Below, in pieces: positions 10,976 through 20,447 of a DNA stretch of 64,000 nt. A program made the translations under genes and the position numbers. Numbering within the stretch: the stretch's first letter is position 1; every line of letters begins with the position of its first letter. The notes beneath the pieces were generated by a model, which saw nothing but the letters and a program-made list of their open reading frames with translations, searched no databases and was not told where the DNA came from. The DNA comes from an uncultured Clostridia bacterium (GTDB taxonomy: Bacteria > Bacillota > Clostridia > Oscillospirales > Acutalibacteraceae): assembly GCA_947168445.1 (NCBI GenBank), contig CAMVLW010000002.1:25543-89542 (forward strand). The letters are read 5' to 3'.

Positions 10976-12124
10976 TCAATATTTTGCACATTCGGGTGCG
11001 TGGTTCTTGGCGGATTCCTCGTCGAACCAAATCAAATTGTTGCCGGTCTCCTCGTCGAAGAGCTGGATTAAGTCGGGAGCGATGTCGAACTTCACGGTGG
11101 TGCCCATGGAAACGTCGGCGTCAAGACCAACGGTGGGGATAACCATTACAACTTCGTCGTCGCCGCTGATGGCGTGGATGTTGTACTCGGTACCCATCAT
11201 TTCACTGACCTCAATCTTCGCGCTCAGCTTGCCGCTGCCGACAGTGATGTGCTGCGGGCGAACGCCTGCGGTGATAGCGGTGGGCTGTTGGTTCTTGCTC
11301 TTGAGCGCCTTCTGCTGGAAGTCGCTGAGTTCAAACTTCACGCCGCGGATTTCCGCAAAGTATTTGCCATTCTCCAGAAGCAGCTTGCTGCCCTTGAAGA
11401 AGTTCATCACGGGCATACCGATAAAGCCTGCGACAAAGAGGTTTACGGGGCTGTTGAACAGCTCCTGCGGAGTTCCGATTTGATGCACATAGCCGTCCTT
11501 CATGATAACAATGCGGTCAGCCAGCGTCATCGCCTCGGTCTGGTCGTGGGTAACGTACATAAATGTGGTGTCAATACGCTGTCTGAGCTTGATAATCTCG
11601 GCGCGCATTTCGTTTCTCAGCTTTGCGTCCAGGTTGGAGAGCGGCTCGTCCATCAGGAAAACCTTCGGGTTTCTTACCATCGCTCTGCCGATGGCAACAC
11701 GCTGGCGCTGACCGCCGGAGAGAGCCTTCGGCTTTCTGTCCAGATACTGGGTGATGCCGAGAATGTTGGCGACTTCCTTTACCTTTGCGTCAATCTGTGC
11801 TTTGGGGGTTCTCTTAAGCTTTAACGCAAAAGCCATGTTGTCGCGCACGGTCATGTGCGGATAGAGCGCATAGTTCTGGAAAACCATCGCAATGTCTCTG
11901 TCCTTGGGAACAATGTCGTTCATCAAAGCGCCGTCGATATACAGCTCGCCCTCGGAAATATCCTCCAAGCCCGCAACCATGCGCAGGGTGGTGGACTTAC
12001 CGCAGCCGGAGGGACCGACCAGCACGATGAATTCCTTGTCCTTGATGTGCAGGTTAACATCGTGGACGGCAGTGACTTTGTTGTCATAGATTTTTTTGAT
12101 TCCCTTTAAAATTACTTCTGACAT
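10976..12124 (-). CDS. msmX: Sugar ABC importer ATPase, MsmX/UgpC type
   Basis: A 382-residue ATPase that powers carbohydrate importers. Walker A GPSGCGKST is near residue 38, signature LSGGQRQRVAIG near 134, and Walker B VFLMDEP follows. A C-terminal OB-fold/TOBE regulatory domain has GVRPQHI. Homologues begin MSEV or MAEV, so the ATG at 12124 was chosen, although the only good GGAGG lies 21 bases upstream of it; an in-frame ATG at 12172 is the alternative. MalEFG here lacks its own ATPase, and MsmX proteins are known to serve several importers, so it is probably shared. A long structured leader precedes it. Confidence 0.92.
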   Translation of the reverse strand: MSEVILKGIKKIYDNKVTAVHDVNLHIKDKEFIVLVGPSGCGKSTTLRMVAGLEDISEGELYIDGALMNDIVPKDRDIAMVFQNYALYPHMTVRDNMAFALKLKRTPKAQIDAKVKEVANILGITQYLDRKPKALSGGQRQRVAIGRAMVRNPKVFLMDEPLSNLDAKLRNEMRAEIIKLRQRIDTTFMYVTHDQTEAMTLADRIVIMKDGYVHQIGTPQELFNSPVNLFVAGFIGMPVMNFFKGSKLLLENGKYFAEIRGVKFELSDFQQKALKSKNQQPTAITAGVRPQHITVGSGKLSAKIEVSEMMGTEYNIHAISGDDEVVMVIPTVGLDADVSMGTTVKFDIAPDLIQLFDEETGNNLIWFDEESAKNHAPECAKY

Positions 12125-12145
12125 AAATTCGGCTCTGACGGTAAA

Positions 12146-12360
12146 ACCTCCGTTAAACCGACTCGCGGGCATCGCTCCCTGTGTTACACATTATTAGTAT
12201 ACAGGTTGGAATACTCCGCATTACGACAGGTCTCCACGCTGCCGCACCGTGAGCCATACGGTGTTGACAAAACCTCCTTATGGATGTACGCCGCTCATAT
12301 TGTGGAGTGAGCAAGCGCCATTAAAATGGATTTTATCAGGTAACCCCCTGATACTGTATA
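12146..12360 (-). promoter_or_regulatory. Long structured 5' leader of msmX
   Basis: On the minus strand several stems can be drawn: TATCAGG/CCTGATA (12353-12334), a GCTCA/TGAGC stem flanked by CGC/GCG, and CACCGT/ACGGTG (12263-12245) whose loop holds an ATG. The segment GGAGGTTTT occurs twice, at about 12278 and 12151. A 34-codon frame starting at that loop ATG ends just before the second GGAGG and could be a leader peptide. I do not recognise a known riboswitch class. Confidence 0.4.
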
Positions 12361-12801
12361 GTGTAATAGAAAATCAAATGAATTAATATAGAAATATGTC
12401 ATTAAAGCATATCTAAATGTTACATTTTTATTTCAGCACTAAAATCCGGGCAAACAACCCCTTCCGCAAAACAGCAATTCTGTCCTTGCCCGGTTGCTCT
12501 CAAAGCCGCGTTTTTCGCATATCTATGCCATTTTTTGCTTGCACCGCTGATGAATAATTTCGCGCGTTACAAAACATACCATTTGTATTTGTGCATTATG
12601 ACGAATTGTTTCCACGGTTATTTTGTATAACGAATTTCGTTTTTGTTAGAACAATATAACGAAAATAACGAAGCAAATAGCCCCAAAGTTCGTTAAAAAT
12701 ATGTCAAACTGTGCTGAAAAACTTGCTTTTTCTAACATTTTTCTATGTTTCGATAACATAGAGCCATAGTAAATTGGGTTTGCAGGGAGTAAAATAAGGT
12801 T
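12361..12801. other. AT-rich intergenic region between msmX and the truncated permease
   Basis: No convincing gene. It contains an 8 bp hairpin (TCTATGTT/AACATAGA at 12742-12762) and low-complexity AT stretches. It may be the scar of deleted importer genes, because the following permease lacks its usual partners. Confidence 0.4.
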
Positions 12802-13539
12802 GTGAAAGCACATGGACTGATTATCATGGCATTTATCATGCTTGTTCCCTTCGCGTGGATGATACTCACAGCACTCAAAACCAACCAGGAAGCAATTTCG
12901 GTAGACCCGTTCTACATTTTCCCGGAGCACGGCTGGCACTGGGAGAACTTCGGAGAGGTTTGGCAAAGCTACAACTTCCTCTTCCTCTATAAGAACACCC
13001 TGCTGATGATTCTCTTCCGCGTTATCTGCGCATGTCTGACCGCTACCATGGCAGGCTACGCGTTCGGCAGACTGAAATTCCCGTTCAAGAATTTCTTCTT
13101 TGCCCTCGTACTGGTTCAGATGATGATTCCCGCACAGATTTTCATCATTCCCCAGTACCTCATGGTAAGCCAGCTCGGCTTGCTCAACACCGTTTCAGGT
13201 CTGGTGTTCCCCGGCATTGTCACCGCGTTCGGTACCTATCTGCTCAAGACGGGCTATGAAGGACTTCCGAAGGATTTGGAAGAAGCGGCTGACATCGACG
13301 GCTGCAACATCGGTCAGCGTTTTCTGCGCATCATGATGCCGCTGACCCGTTCCTCCATGGTATCCCTCGGTATCTTTACCGCGCTGTTCGCGTTTAAAGA
13401 CCTGATGTGGCCCATGATTGTCTGCACCAAGGCTGAGACCACCACGCTTTCCGCGGGTCTTGCGAAGATGCAGGGTCAGTTCAGCAGCAACTACCCCACC
13501 ATGATGGCTGCGAATAAACGATTAATAAGGGTTTTTTAG
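12802..13539 (+). pseudogene. Sugar ABC permease (LacG/MalG family), 3'-truncated
   Basis: A 245-residue frame starting GTG. It matches the second permease of CUT1 sugar importers through the EAA loop (DLEEAADIDGCNI, then MMPLTRSS) up to FSSNYPTMMAA. There the family sequence breaks off and is replaced by NKRLIRVF and a stop. About 30-35 C-terminal residues, including the last membrane segment and the conserved GG(x)KG-like tail, are missing. The partner permease and binding protein are also absent. It looks like what is left of a raffinose/lactose importer operon after a deletion that joined it to the AraC gene. It is probably non-functional. Confidence 0.75.
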
Positions 13540-13560
13540 GGTTTAGAAAGGGTAATGAAA

Positions 13561-14451
13561 ATGATTCCTACCATTCCTACCAATCAATCTGGGTTTTATG
13601 AAACCCCAAAGGTGCGGTGTCTGGCGTGCCAGCGGCGCATCACCGACGATATATATTTACTGCTGTGCGGTGTAGAGCACTGCCTTCCGGACTACACGTT
13701 TTATACCAACGACCGGGCGGGCTACCATCTGCACATCATTTTGCAGGGCAAGGGCACGCTCTGCGTCAACGGCAAGGAAGAAAAGCTGCACTTCGGGCAG
13801 ATGTTCATGACCAAGCCGGGCGAGGACACCTGGTACCGCGCCGACAGCGAAGACCCGTGGGTTTACTGCTGGATGGCGTTTGACGGCGAGCGGGCAGACG
13901 AATGTGTCACCCGCACAGGCTTTATCAAGGGCGTGAACGTGCAGGATTGCTTTGTTGACCCCGGACAGTTTTACGCGCTGTGCAAGCGGGTGTTTGAGCT
14001 GATTGAGGTTTCGCCCGCGCATGTGATGATGCGCACCGGGCTGATGCTCGAATTCATCGGGCTGGCGATTGAGTCCAACTACAAGTCCGACCAGGGCTCG
14101 CGCAAGGCGCATGAATATCCCACCGACGTCTATGTCAAATACGCGGCGGACTTTATCCGCGGAAACTACGCGACCGCCAAAATCAGCGACGTCGCGCGGT
14201 ATATCGGAATTCACCGCAGCTATCTGACGAATACTTTCAAGAGCAAAATGGGCATTTCGCCGCAGGAATATCTGATTCAGTGCAAGCTGAAGCACGCGGC
14301 GGCGTTCCTCACGGAAACCGACAACCCGATTCAGAAAATCGCGCGGCAGGTGGGCTATGACAACCCGCTGACCTTCTCAAAGATTTTCAAAAGCTTTTAC
14401 GGCGTCAGCCCCAAATTTTACCGCCAGCAGCACAAAGAAAAAGAGGAGTAA
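13561..14451 (+). CDS. AraC-family regulator of alpha-galactoside genes
   Basis: A 296-residue transcription factor. The N-terminal cupin sugar-sensing domain has YHLHIILQGKGTL and the FMTKPGEDTWY segment. The C-terminal double helix-turn-helix lies at about residues 195-290, with ISDVARYIGIHRSYLTN and IARQVGYDNPLTFSKIFK. The start at 13561 is preferred over 13555 because AAAGGG then lies 8 bases upstream. It directly precedes the GH36 gene in an MsmR-like arrangement, so it probably activates alpha-galactosidase in response to melibiose or raffinose. Confidence 0.9.
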   Translation: MIPTIPTNQSGFYETPKVRCLACQRRITDDIYLLLCGVEHCLPDYTFYTNDRAGYHLHIILQGKGTLCVNGKEEKLHFGQMFMTKPGEDTWYRADSEDPWVYCWMAFDGERADECVTRTGFIKGVNVQDCFVDPGQFYALCKRVFELIEVSPAHVMMRTGLMLEFIGLAIESNYKSDQGSRKAHEYPTDVYVKYAADFIRGNYATAKISDVARYIGIHRSYLTNTFKSKMGISPQEYLIQCKLKHAAAFLTETDNPIQKIARQVGYDNPLTFSKIFKSFYGVSPKFYRQQHKEKEE

Positions 14452-14487
14452 TCCATTCAACAAATCACACGACAAGGAGAATTTCCA

Positions 14488-16677
14488 ATGAGCATCCGTT
14501 ATCAAGAGAAAACCGGTCAATTGATTTTAGAAACCGCGTCCACCAGCTATCAAATGAATATTGACGGCATGGGATATTTAAAACATCAGTACTACGGCAA
14601 AAAGCTGGGGCAAAACGACATGTCCTATCTTTTCCGCACCTATGACCACGGCTTTTCCGGCAACCCCTATGACATGCGCAACAACCGCGACTATTCGCTG
14701 GATTCCATGGCGCAGGAATACACCTCCTTCGGCGTGGGCGACTTCCGCGTCAACAGCATCGCGGCGTCCTGCTCCAACGGCAGCCGCTGCGCGGAATTCC
14801 GCTATGAAACGCACGAAATTCTCGACGGAAAATACGCGGTGCCCGGTCTGCCCTATGTCTATGACGACAACGACACCGTGCACACCTTAATCGTTTCCCT
14901 GATTGACACCGTTGCCAACATCCGCGTCAAGCTCTACTACGGCGTGTTTGAGGAAAAGGACGTTATCACCCGCACCGCCGAAATCATCAACGCGGGCAGC
15001 GAAACCGTTTGGCTGCGCAAGGCTTCCTCAATGTGCCTGGAGCTGCCGTTCGGCAAGTGGGACATGATACACTTCCACGGCAGACACTGCATGGAGCGCC
15101 AGCCGGAGCGCGTGCCGCTGTTCCACGGCGTTCACACGCTGATGTCCGGCAGAGGCATGTCCAGCCACCAGCACAATCCCTTTGTCATTCTCTGCGACCC
15201 CGAAACCACCGAAGCGCACGGCTCCTGCTACGGCATGATGCTGATGTACTCCGGCAACCATAAAACCGAAATCGAACTCGACCAGTTTGACAGCACCCGC
15301 GTTGTCATGGGCATTAACGACGACCGCTTCCGCTGGGAACTCGGTCCCGGCATGAGCTTCCAGACCCCCGAGGTGATTCTCTCCACCGCCAACGGCTTAA
15401 CCGAGCTTTCGCACCGCTTCCACCGCATTATCCGCCACAACGTGGTGCGCAGCGAATACAAGCTGAGCCACCGTCCGGTGCTGATTAACAACTGGGAAGC
15501 AACCTACTTTGATTTGAACGAGGAAAAGATTGTCGCGCTCGCGCAAAAGGCAGCCGACATCGGCGTGGAGCTGTTTGTGCTCGATGACGGCTGGTTCAAG
15601 AACCGCACCGACGACAACGCGGGCTTGGGCGACTGGATTCCCGACACCGAAAAACTGCCGAACGGCTTGGACGGTCTGATTGCAAAAATCAACGGCATGG
15701 GTCTGAAATTCGGCCTGTGGGTGGAACCCGAAATGGTCAACGAGGACTCCGACCTCTACCGCGCGCACCCCGACTGGGCGATGACCGCTCCCAACCGCGC
15801 TCCGATGATGGCGCGCAACCAGCTGGTGCTCGACCTCTCGCGCGAGGACGTGCACGAATACATCTTTAACACGCTCTCCGCCTTACTCACGAAATACAAC
15901 ATCACCTACATCAAATGGGACTTCAACCGTCCGCTCGCGGATGTTTACTCCCACGCGGCGCGTCCGCCGCGTCAGGGCGAAGTCACCCACCGCTACTACC
16001 TCAGCCTTTACAGACTTTACGACAGGCTGACAAAGGCGTTCCCGCATGTTCTCTTTGAGGGCTGCGCGGGCGGCGGCGGCAGATTTGACGCGGGTATGCT
16101 GCAATATTCTCCGCAGATTTGGTGCTCGGACAACACCGACGCCATTTCCCGGCTGACAATTCAGTACGGCACCTCCTTCGGCTATCCCATCAGCACCATC
16201 GGCTCTCACGTCAGCGCCATCCCGAACCACCAGACCGGCAGACTCACCCCGCTGAACACCCGCGGCACCGTTGCCATGATGGGCGCGTTCGGCTATGAGT
16301 TGGATTTGACCAAGCTCAGCGACGAGGAGCTTGACGAAATGAGGGCGCAGATTAAGCGCTTTAAGGAGCTTGAGCCGATGATTCACGACGGTCTTTACTA
16401 CCGCCTGAGCTCCATGAAGGAAAGCGGCTACTACTTTGCGTGGCAGTTTGTTTCTCCCGACTTGTCCCGCAGCCTGCTGAGCATTGTCGTCACCAACCCG
16501 CTCGCCAACGCGGCGCCTGTTCACGTGACGCTCAAGGGGCTTGACCCCGACGCGGTTTATTCCGTCAACGGCGAGTTTGAGTGCCTCGGCGCCGCGCTGA
16601 TGCACGGCGGCTACACCTTCCCGCGTTTAACGGGAGATTATCCTTCCATGCAGCTTGATATTGTGAAGGTAAAGTAA
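14488..16677 (+). CDS. Alpha-galactosidase, GH36
   Basis: A 729-residue cytoplasmic enzyme releasing galactose from melibiose, raffinose and stachyose. The N-terminal beta-supersandwich domain is followed by a TIM barrel with nucleophile Asp478 in IKWDFNR and acid/base Asp548 in CSDNTDA, then a C-terminal beta-domain. The lengths and motifs fit the tetrameric bacterial GH36 enzymes (RafA/AgaR type). AAGGAG lies 8 bases before the ATG. It sits between the AraC regulator and galK, so the released galactose enters the Leloir pathway. Confidence 0.95.
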   Translation: MSIRYQEKTGQLILETASTSYQMNIDGMGYLKHQYYGKKLGQNDMSYLFRTYDHGFSGNPYDMRNNRDYSLDSMAQEYTSFGVGDFRVNSIAASCSNGSRCAEFRYETHEILDGKYAVPGLPYVYDDNDTVHTLIVSLIDTVANIRVKLYYGVFEEKDVITRTAEIINAGSETVWLRKASSMCLELPFGKWDMIHFHGRHCMERQPERVPLFHGVHTLMSGRGMSSHQHNPFVILCDPETTEAHGSCYGMMLMYSGNHKTEIELDQFDSTRVVMGINDDRFRWELGPGMSFQTPEVILSTANGLTELSHRFHRIIRHNVVRSEYKLSHRPVLINNWEATYFDLNEEKIVALAQKAADIGVELFVLDDGWFKNRTDDNAGLGDWIPDTEKLPNGLDGLIAKINGMGLKFGLWVEPEMVNEDSDLYRAHPDWAMTAPNRAPMMARNQLVLDLSREDVHEYIFNTLSALLTKYNITYIKWDFNRPLADVYSHAARPPRQGEVTHRYYLSLYRLYDRLTKAFPHVLFEGCAGGGGRFDAGMLQYSPQIWCSDNTDAISRLTIQYGTSFGYPISTIGSHVSAIPNHQTGRLTPLNTRGTVAMMGAFGYELDLTKLSDEELDEMRAQIKRFKELEPMIHDGLYYRLSSMKESGYYFAWQFVSPDLSRSLLSIVVTNPLANAAPVHVTLKGLDPDAVYSVNGEFECLGAALMHGGYTFPRLTGDYPSMQLDIVKVK

Positions 16678-16715
16678 TATAATAAGAGTATCAAACTGTG
16701 TGAGGTGCAACAACA

Positions 16716-17322
16716 TTGAACCCCAATAAAATCAACTGGTAGGAAGAAAAAGAAAAAATCAAAACGCTCCCGAAAAAGGAAGCGCTGCAATACATCTGGA
16801 TGTACTTCAAAATTCCGATAATCATCATTGTGTTTGTGCTGGCGTTCGGCACCTTTCTGACAATCCGCATTGTCACCAACATTCCCGAAAACTGGCTGAT
16901 GGTGACCTATGCGAACACCACCGCCGACGTGGGCACCGGCTCGCAGCTGTGGAAGGAATTCACCGAACACACCGGCTATGATTTGACGAAGAAAAAGGTG
17001 GAATTCAACGCCGAGTCCTACTTTGACTACACCAAAAACCAAGCCCGCGGCGCTCGGACAGAGCAAGCGCCTGATGGACTTAAACGACGAGCGCTGTGCG
17101 TCTATCAAGAAAAAGTACGGCAGCCGCTTTGTGTACTACGAGCCGGAGGAAACCACCGAGGACACACCGGGACCCGTGGCGGTCGGCATTGACGTCAGCG
17201 ACAGTATTCTTGTCACAAAATATCATGTGTATAAGGACAGCTGCGCGCTCGGTATCGGCGCGCAAAGCAAGAATTTGCAGGAAGTTGAAGATTTTCTCGA
17301 TTTCATTTTAGGGGAGGGATAA
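16716..17322 (+). pseudogene. Decayed single-span membrane protein of unknown function
   Basis: Reading from TTG at 16716 (GAGGTG 8 bases upstream) gives MNPNKINW and then an amber stop at 16740. The same frame then continues for a further 100 residues with a membrane segment (IPIIIIVFVLAFGTFLTI) and an outside domain (ENWLMVTYANTTADVG). Near 17040 the sense shifts by one frame and continues as SKRLMDLNDERCASIKKKYG to a stop at 17322. The gene thus carries a nonsense mutation and an internal deletion with frameshift. I do not recognise the family. Its position beside a yesL remnant suggests an accessory of the lost sugar importer. Confidence 0.65.
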
Positions 17323-17325
17323 CCG

Positions 17326-17603
17326 ATGGGCAATTTTATCAGCTCATTCATGAGCAATGAAAGCAGCTTTGGCAAGGTAATGACGAAAATCGGCATTATC
17401 ATCTGCGCAACCTGATGTTCGTGTTTTTCAGTATCCCCATTGTGACCGTCGGCGCGTCATTGGCGGCAATGTATCATGTGATGCTCAAAACCCTGCGCGG
17501 CAGCCCCGAAGAAAAGGCGTATTACGCCTCGGCGGACGCTGCTGCCGGCTATGAAAAATCAGAAGAAGAAATGATTGAGGAACTCAAAAAGCTCGATATG
17601 TGA
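17326..17603 (+). pseudogene. YesL-like (DUF624) membrane protein, frameshifted and internally deleted
   Basis: The frame starts at 17326 (MGNFISSFMSNESSFGKVM), four bases after the previous stop, and hits TGA at 17413. Removing the shift (one base missing before AACCTGATG) restores the family sequence LMFVFFSIPIVTVGASLAAM typical of YesL/DUF624. The sequence then jumps after KTLRG to a charged C-terminal tail (SPEEKAYYASAD). About 100 residues of the normal roughly 200-residue protein are absent. YesL genes usually accompany CUT1 sugar importers. It is non-functional. Confidence 0.65.
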
Positions 17604-17615
17604 GGATGATGCAAC

Positions 17616-18899
17616 ATGAAAATCCAAGAATTAACACAACATATCACAAGCGGCGGAATCGACGATGAGCTGCGCGTGCTCTACGGCGACAGCGAGCAGG
17701 TTCTTTCCGCTCAGCGCGCGCGTTACTGCGCCGCTATTCAAAAATTTGCCGATACCTTCCCCAACAGGGATCACGTTCACCTTTACTCCGCTCCGGGGCG
17801 CTCCGAAATCGGCGGCAACCATACGGATCATCAGCATGGATGCGCCCTGGCGGCGGCAGTAAACCTTGACGCGGTCGCGGTGGTTGCCTTTCATGAGGAG
17901 GGCGTGATTCGCCTGATGTCCGAGGGCTACTCCATGAGCGAGGTTGACCTTTCCGACCTCTCGGTTCACGAGGCGGAAAAAGGAAAATCCATCGGCATTA
18001 TCCGCGGCATTGTCGCCCGTTTCGCGCAGATGGGCGTAAAGGTCGGCGGCTTTGACGCCTACACCGTTTCCGACGTGCTCAGCGGCAGCGGTCTTTCGTC
18101 CTCCGCGGCGTTTGAAACGCTGGTCGGCACGATTATCGACGTGCACTACAACGACTGCAAGGCAGGCGAAATTGAAATCGCAAAAATCGGACAATACGCC
18201 GAAAACGTCTATTTCGGCAAGGGCAGCGGTCTGCTTGACCAGATGGTCTGCTCGGTCGGCGGCTTTGTCTTTATCGACTTTAACGACACCGAGAACCCCA
18301 AGGTGGAAAAGCACAACTTCGACTTTGACAAGGCGGGTTACAACCTCTGCATCACCGACACCAAGGGCAGCCACAGCGACCTCACCGACGACTATGTTGC
18401 CGTGCCGAGCGAGATGAAAAGCGTGGCACAGCACTTCGGCAAGAGCGTGCTGCGCGAGGTGGACGAAAAGGAATTTTTCGCCGCGATTCCCGAACTTCAC
18501 GGCAAGGTCAACGACCGAGCGATTCTGCGCGCGATTCACTTCTTCGGTGAAAACGCCCGCGCGATTCACGAGGCCGACGCCTTGGAGCGCGGCGATTTGG
18601 AGCGTTTCTTCACACTCTACCGCCAGTCGGCGGCGTCCTCGGCAAATCTGCTGCAAAACCTGTACTCCACCACCAAGCCCACCGCTCAGGGAATTCCGCT
18701 TGCCATTGCGGTCAGCCGCCTGATTTTGGGCGAATACGGCGTTGTGCGCGTACACGGCGGCGGCTTTGCGGGAACGATTCAGGCATTTGTTCCGATGGAT
18801 AAAACAGAAAACTATGCCGCAAAAATGGACGCGCTGTTCGGCGAAGGCAGCTGCTATGTGCTGCGAATCCGTCCTGTCGGCGGCACACGGATTATATAA
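17616..18899 (+). CDS. galK: Galactokinase
   Basis: A 427-residue GHMP kinase making galactose 1-phosphate from galactose and ATP. The galactokinase signature GRSEIGGNHTDHQHG lies at about residues 61-75, the phosphate-binding SGSGLSSSAAFE at 151-162, and a third motif VRVHGGGFAGTIQAF near the C-terminus. GAGG lies 10 bases before the ATG. It is followed 36 bp later by galT, so the two Leloir genes are co-transcribed; galE is not in the window. Confidence 0.95.
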   Translation: MKIQELTQHITSGGIDDELRVLYGDSEQVLSAQRARYCAAIQKFADTFPNRDHVHLYSAPGRSEIGGNHTDHQHGCALAAAVNLDAVAVVAFHEEGVIRLMSEGYSMSEVDLSDLSVHEAEKGKSIGIIRGIVARFAQMGVKVGGFDAYTVSDVLSGSGLSSSAAFETLVGTIIDVHYNDCKAGEIEIAKIGQYAENVYFGKGSGLLDQMVCSVGGFVFIDFNDTENPKVEKHNFDFDKAGYNLCITDTKGSHSDLTDDYVAVPSEMKSVAQHFGKSVLREVDEKEFFAAIPELHGKVNDRAILRAIHFFGENARAIHEADALERGDLERFFTLYRQSAASSANLLQNLYSTTKPTAQGIPLAIAVSRLILGEYGVVRVHGGGFAGTIQAFVPMDKTENYAAKMDALFGEGSCYVLRIRPVGGTRII

Positions 18900-18935
18900 G
18901 GCAAAACGATTTAGGGCAAAAGCAAGAGGTGCGCT

Positions 18936-20426
18936 ATGATTTGTTCCGATATTCAACGGCTGATTAACTATTCCATTGCAAACAATTTGATTGACAAGGA
19001 GGACGAAATCGTCATTCGCAACCAGCTGATGGACGTGCTGCACGTCTACGACTGGGAGGAGTGCGAGGTCAAAGACTTCGACCAACCGATTGACGACATT
19101 CTGCTGCCTCTGATTGATTACGCCTGCGAAAACGGCGTGATTGAGGACACCACCGCCAACCGCGACCTGTTTGACACAAAGCTGATGGGCGTGGTCACGC
19201 CGCTTCCGCGCGACATTATCCGCACCTTCAAGGAGCGCTATGCCGAATCTCCCGTGGCGGCAACCGAGTGGTATTTTGACAACAGCCAAAAGCTCAACTA
19301 TGTCCGTGCCGGCAGAATTGCCAAGGACATGAAGTGGAAATATGACTGCGAATACGGCACGCTGGACGTGACGATTAACCGCAGCAAGCCCGAAAAGGAT
19401 CCGCGCGACATTGCCAAGGCAAGAGCAAGCGCTTCCACCGCCTATCCCAAGTGCCAGCTTTGCACCGAAAACATGGGCTTTGCGGGCAACGACCACCATC
19501 CCGCCAGACAGAACCTGCGCCCGATTCCGATTAAGATTCACGGCGGCGACTGGTATCTGCAATATTCTCCCTACGGCTACTACAACGAGCACTGCATTGT
19601 GTTCAACAGCGAGCACATTCCGATGGTGATTGACGCGGCGGTGTTCCACAAGCTGTTTGATTTTATCGCGCTGCTGCCGCATTATTTTGTCGGCTCCAAC
19701 GCTGATTTGCCGATTGTGGGCGGCTCCATTCTCTCCCACGAGCATTTTCAGGGCGGCAACTACACCTTCGCGATGGCAACCGCGCAGGAGGAATATCCCT
19801 TTGCGCTGGCTGAATTCCCCGAAGTCAGCGCCGCGACGGTCAAATGGCCCATGTCCGTTATCCGCCTGAAAAGCGAAAACAAGGAGCAGCTCTCCGCCGC
19901 CTGCGCGCATGTGCTGAAGGCTTGGAGAGGCTACACCGACGAAGCGGCGGGCATTTTCGCCTTTACCGACGGCACGCCGCACAGCACCATCACCCCGATT
20001 GCGCGCATGAAAAACGGACTGTATGAGTGCGATTTGGTGCTGCGCAACAACATCACCAGCGACGACAGACCCCTCGGCGTGTTCCACCCGAACCCCACGC
20101 TGCACCACATCAAGAAGGAGAATATCGGCTTGATTGAGGTCATGGGCTTGGCGGTGCTGCCCGCAAGACTGGCAACAGAGCTGCAGGAGGTTAAGGACGC
20201 GCTGCTCAGCGGCGCCGACATGACGGCAAATCCCGCCACGGCAAGCCACGCGGAATGGGCGGCTGAGGTAAAGCGGCGCCATCCCGAATTAAATGAAAAC
20301 AACGCCATGGACATTATTCACGCAGAGGTCGGCGCGGTGTTTGAGCAGGTGCTCTGTGACGCGGGCGTGTTCAAGAGAACACCCGACGGCGCCGCCGCCT
20401 TCAAGAGATTTATCGACACGTTATAA
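18936..20426 (+). CDS. galT: UDP-glucose-hexose-1-phosphate uridylyltransferase (Firmicutes type)
   Basis: This 496-residue enzyme exchanges galactose 1-phosphate with UDP-glucose to give glucose 1-phosphate and UDP-galactose. It is the long Gram-positive GalT class: the N-terminal domain carries CQLCTENMGFAG and HHPARQNLRPIPI, and the active-site region SILSHEHFQGGNYTF matches this class rather than the HPH class of E. coli. It starts with ATG after GCAAGAGGTGCGCT. It follows galK closely and precedes the fructokinase by 21 bp. Confidence 0.93.
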   Translation: MICSDIQRLINYSIANNLIDKEDEIVIRNQLMDVLHVYDWEECEVKDFDQPIDDILLPLIDYACENGVIEDTTANRDLFDTKLMGVVTPLPRDIIRTFKERYAESPVAATEWYFDNSQKLNYVRAGRIAKDMKWKYDCEYGTLDVTINRSKPEKDPRDIAKARASASTAYPKCQLCTENMGFAGNDHHPARQNLRPIPIKIHGGDWYLQYSPYGYYNEHCIVFNSEHIPMVIDAAVFHKLFDFIALLPHYFVGSNADLPIVGGSILSHEHFQGGNYTFAMATAQEEYPFALAEFPEVSAATVKWPMSVIRLKSENKEQLSAACAHVLKAWRGYTDEAAGIFAFTDGTPHSTITPIARMKNGLYECDLVLRNNITSDDRPLGVFHPNPTLHHIKKENIGLIEVMGLAVLPARLATELQEVKDALLSGADMTANPATASHAEWAAEVKRRHPELNENNAMDIIHAEVGAVFEQVLCDAGVFKRTPDGAAAFKRFIDTL

Positions 20427-20447
20427 GCAATAACGCAGGAGGTCGCC

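Noticed and set aside
12146..12360. Known riboswitch (TPP, SAM, glycine, c-di-GMP or guanidine type)
   Set aside because: None of the diagnostic core motifs of these classes could be found; kept only as an unassigned leader.
12646..12966. A 106-codon minus-strand gene in the msmX/permease gap
   Set aside because: It overlaps the permease start antisense, has no ribosome binding site and no recognisable family.
17631..20282. An 883-codon open frame on the minus strand
   Set aside because: It lies opposite galK and galT, which have full family motifs and ribosome binding sites. Its length comes from the codon bias of those genes and it resembles no protein.
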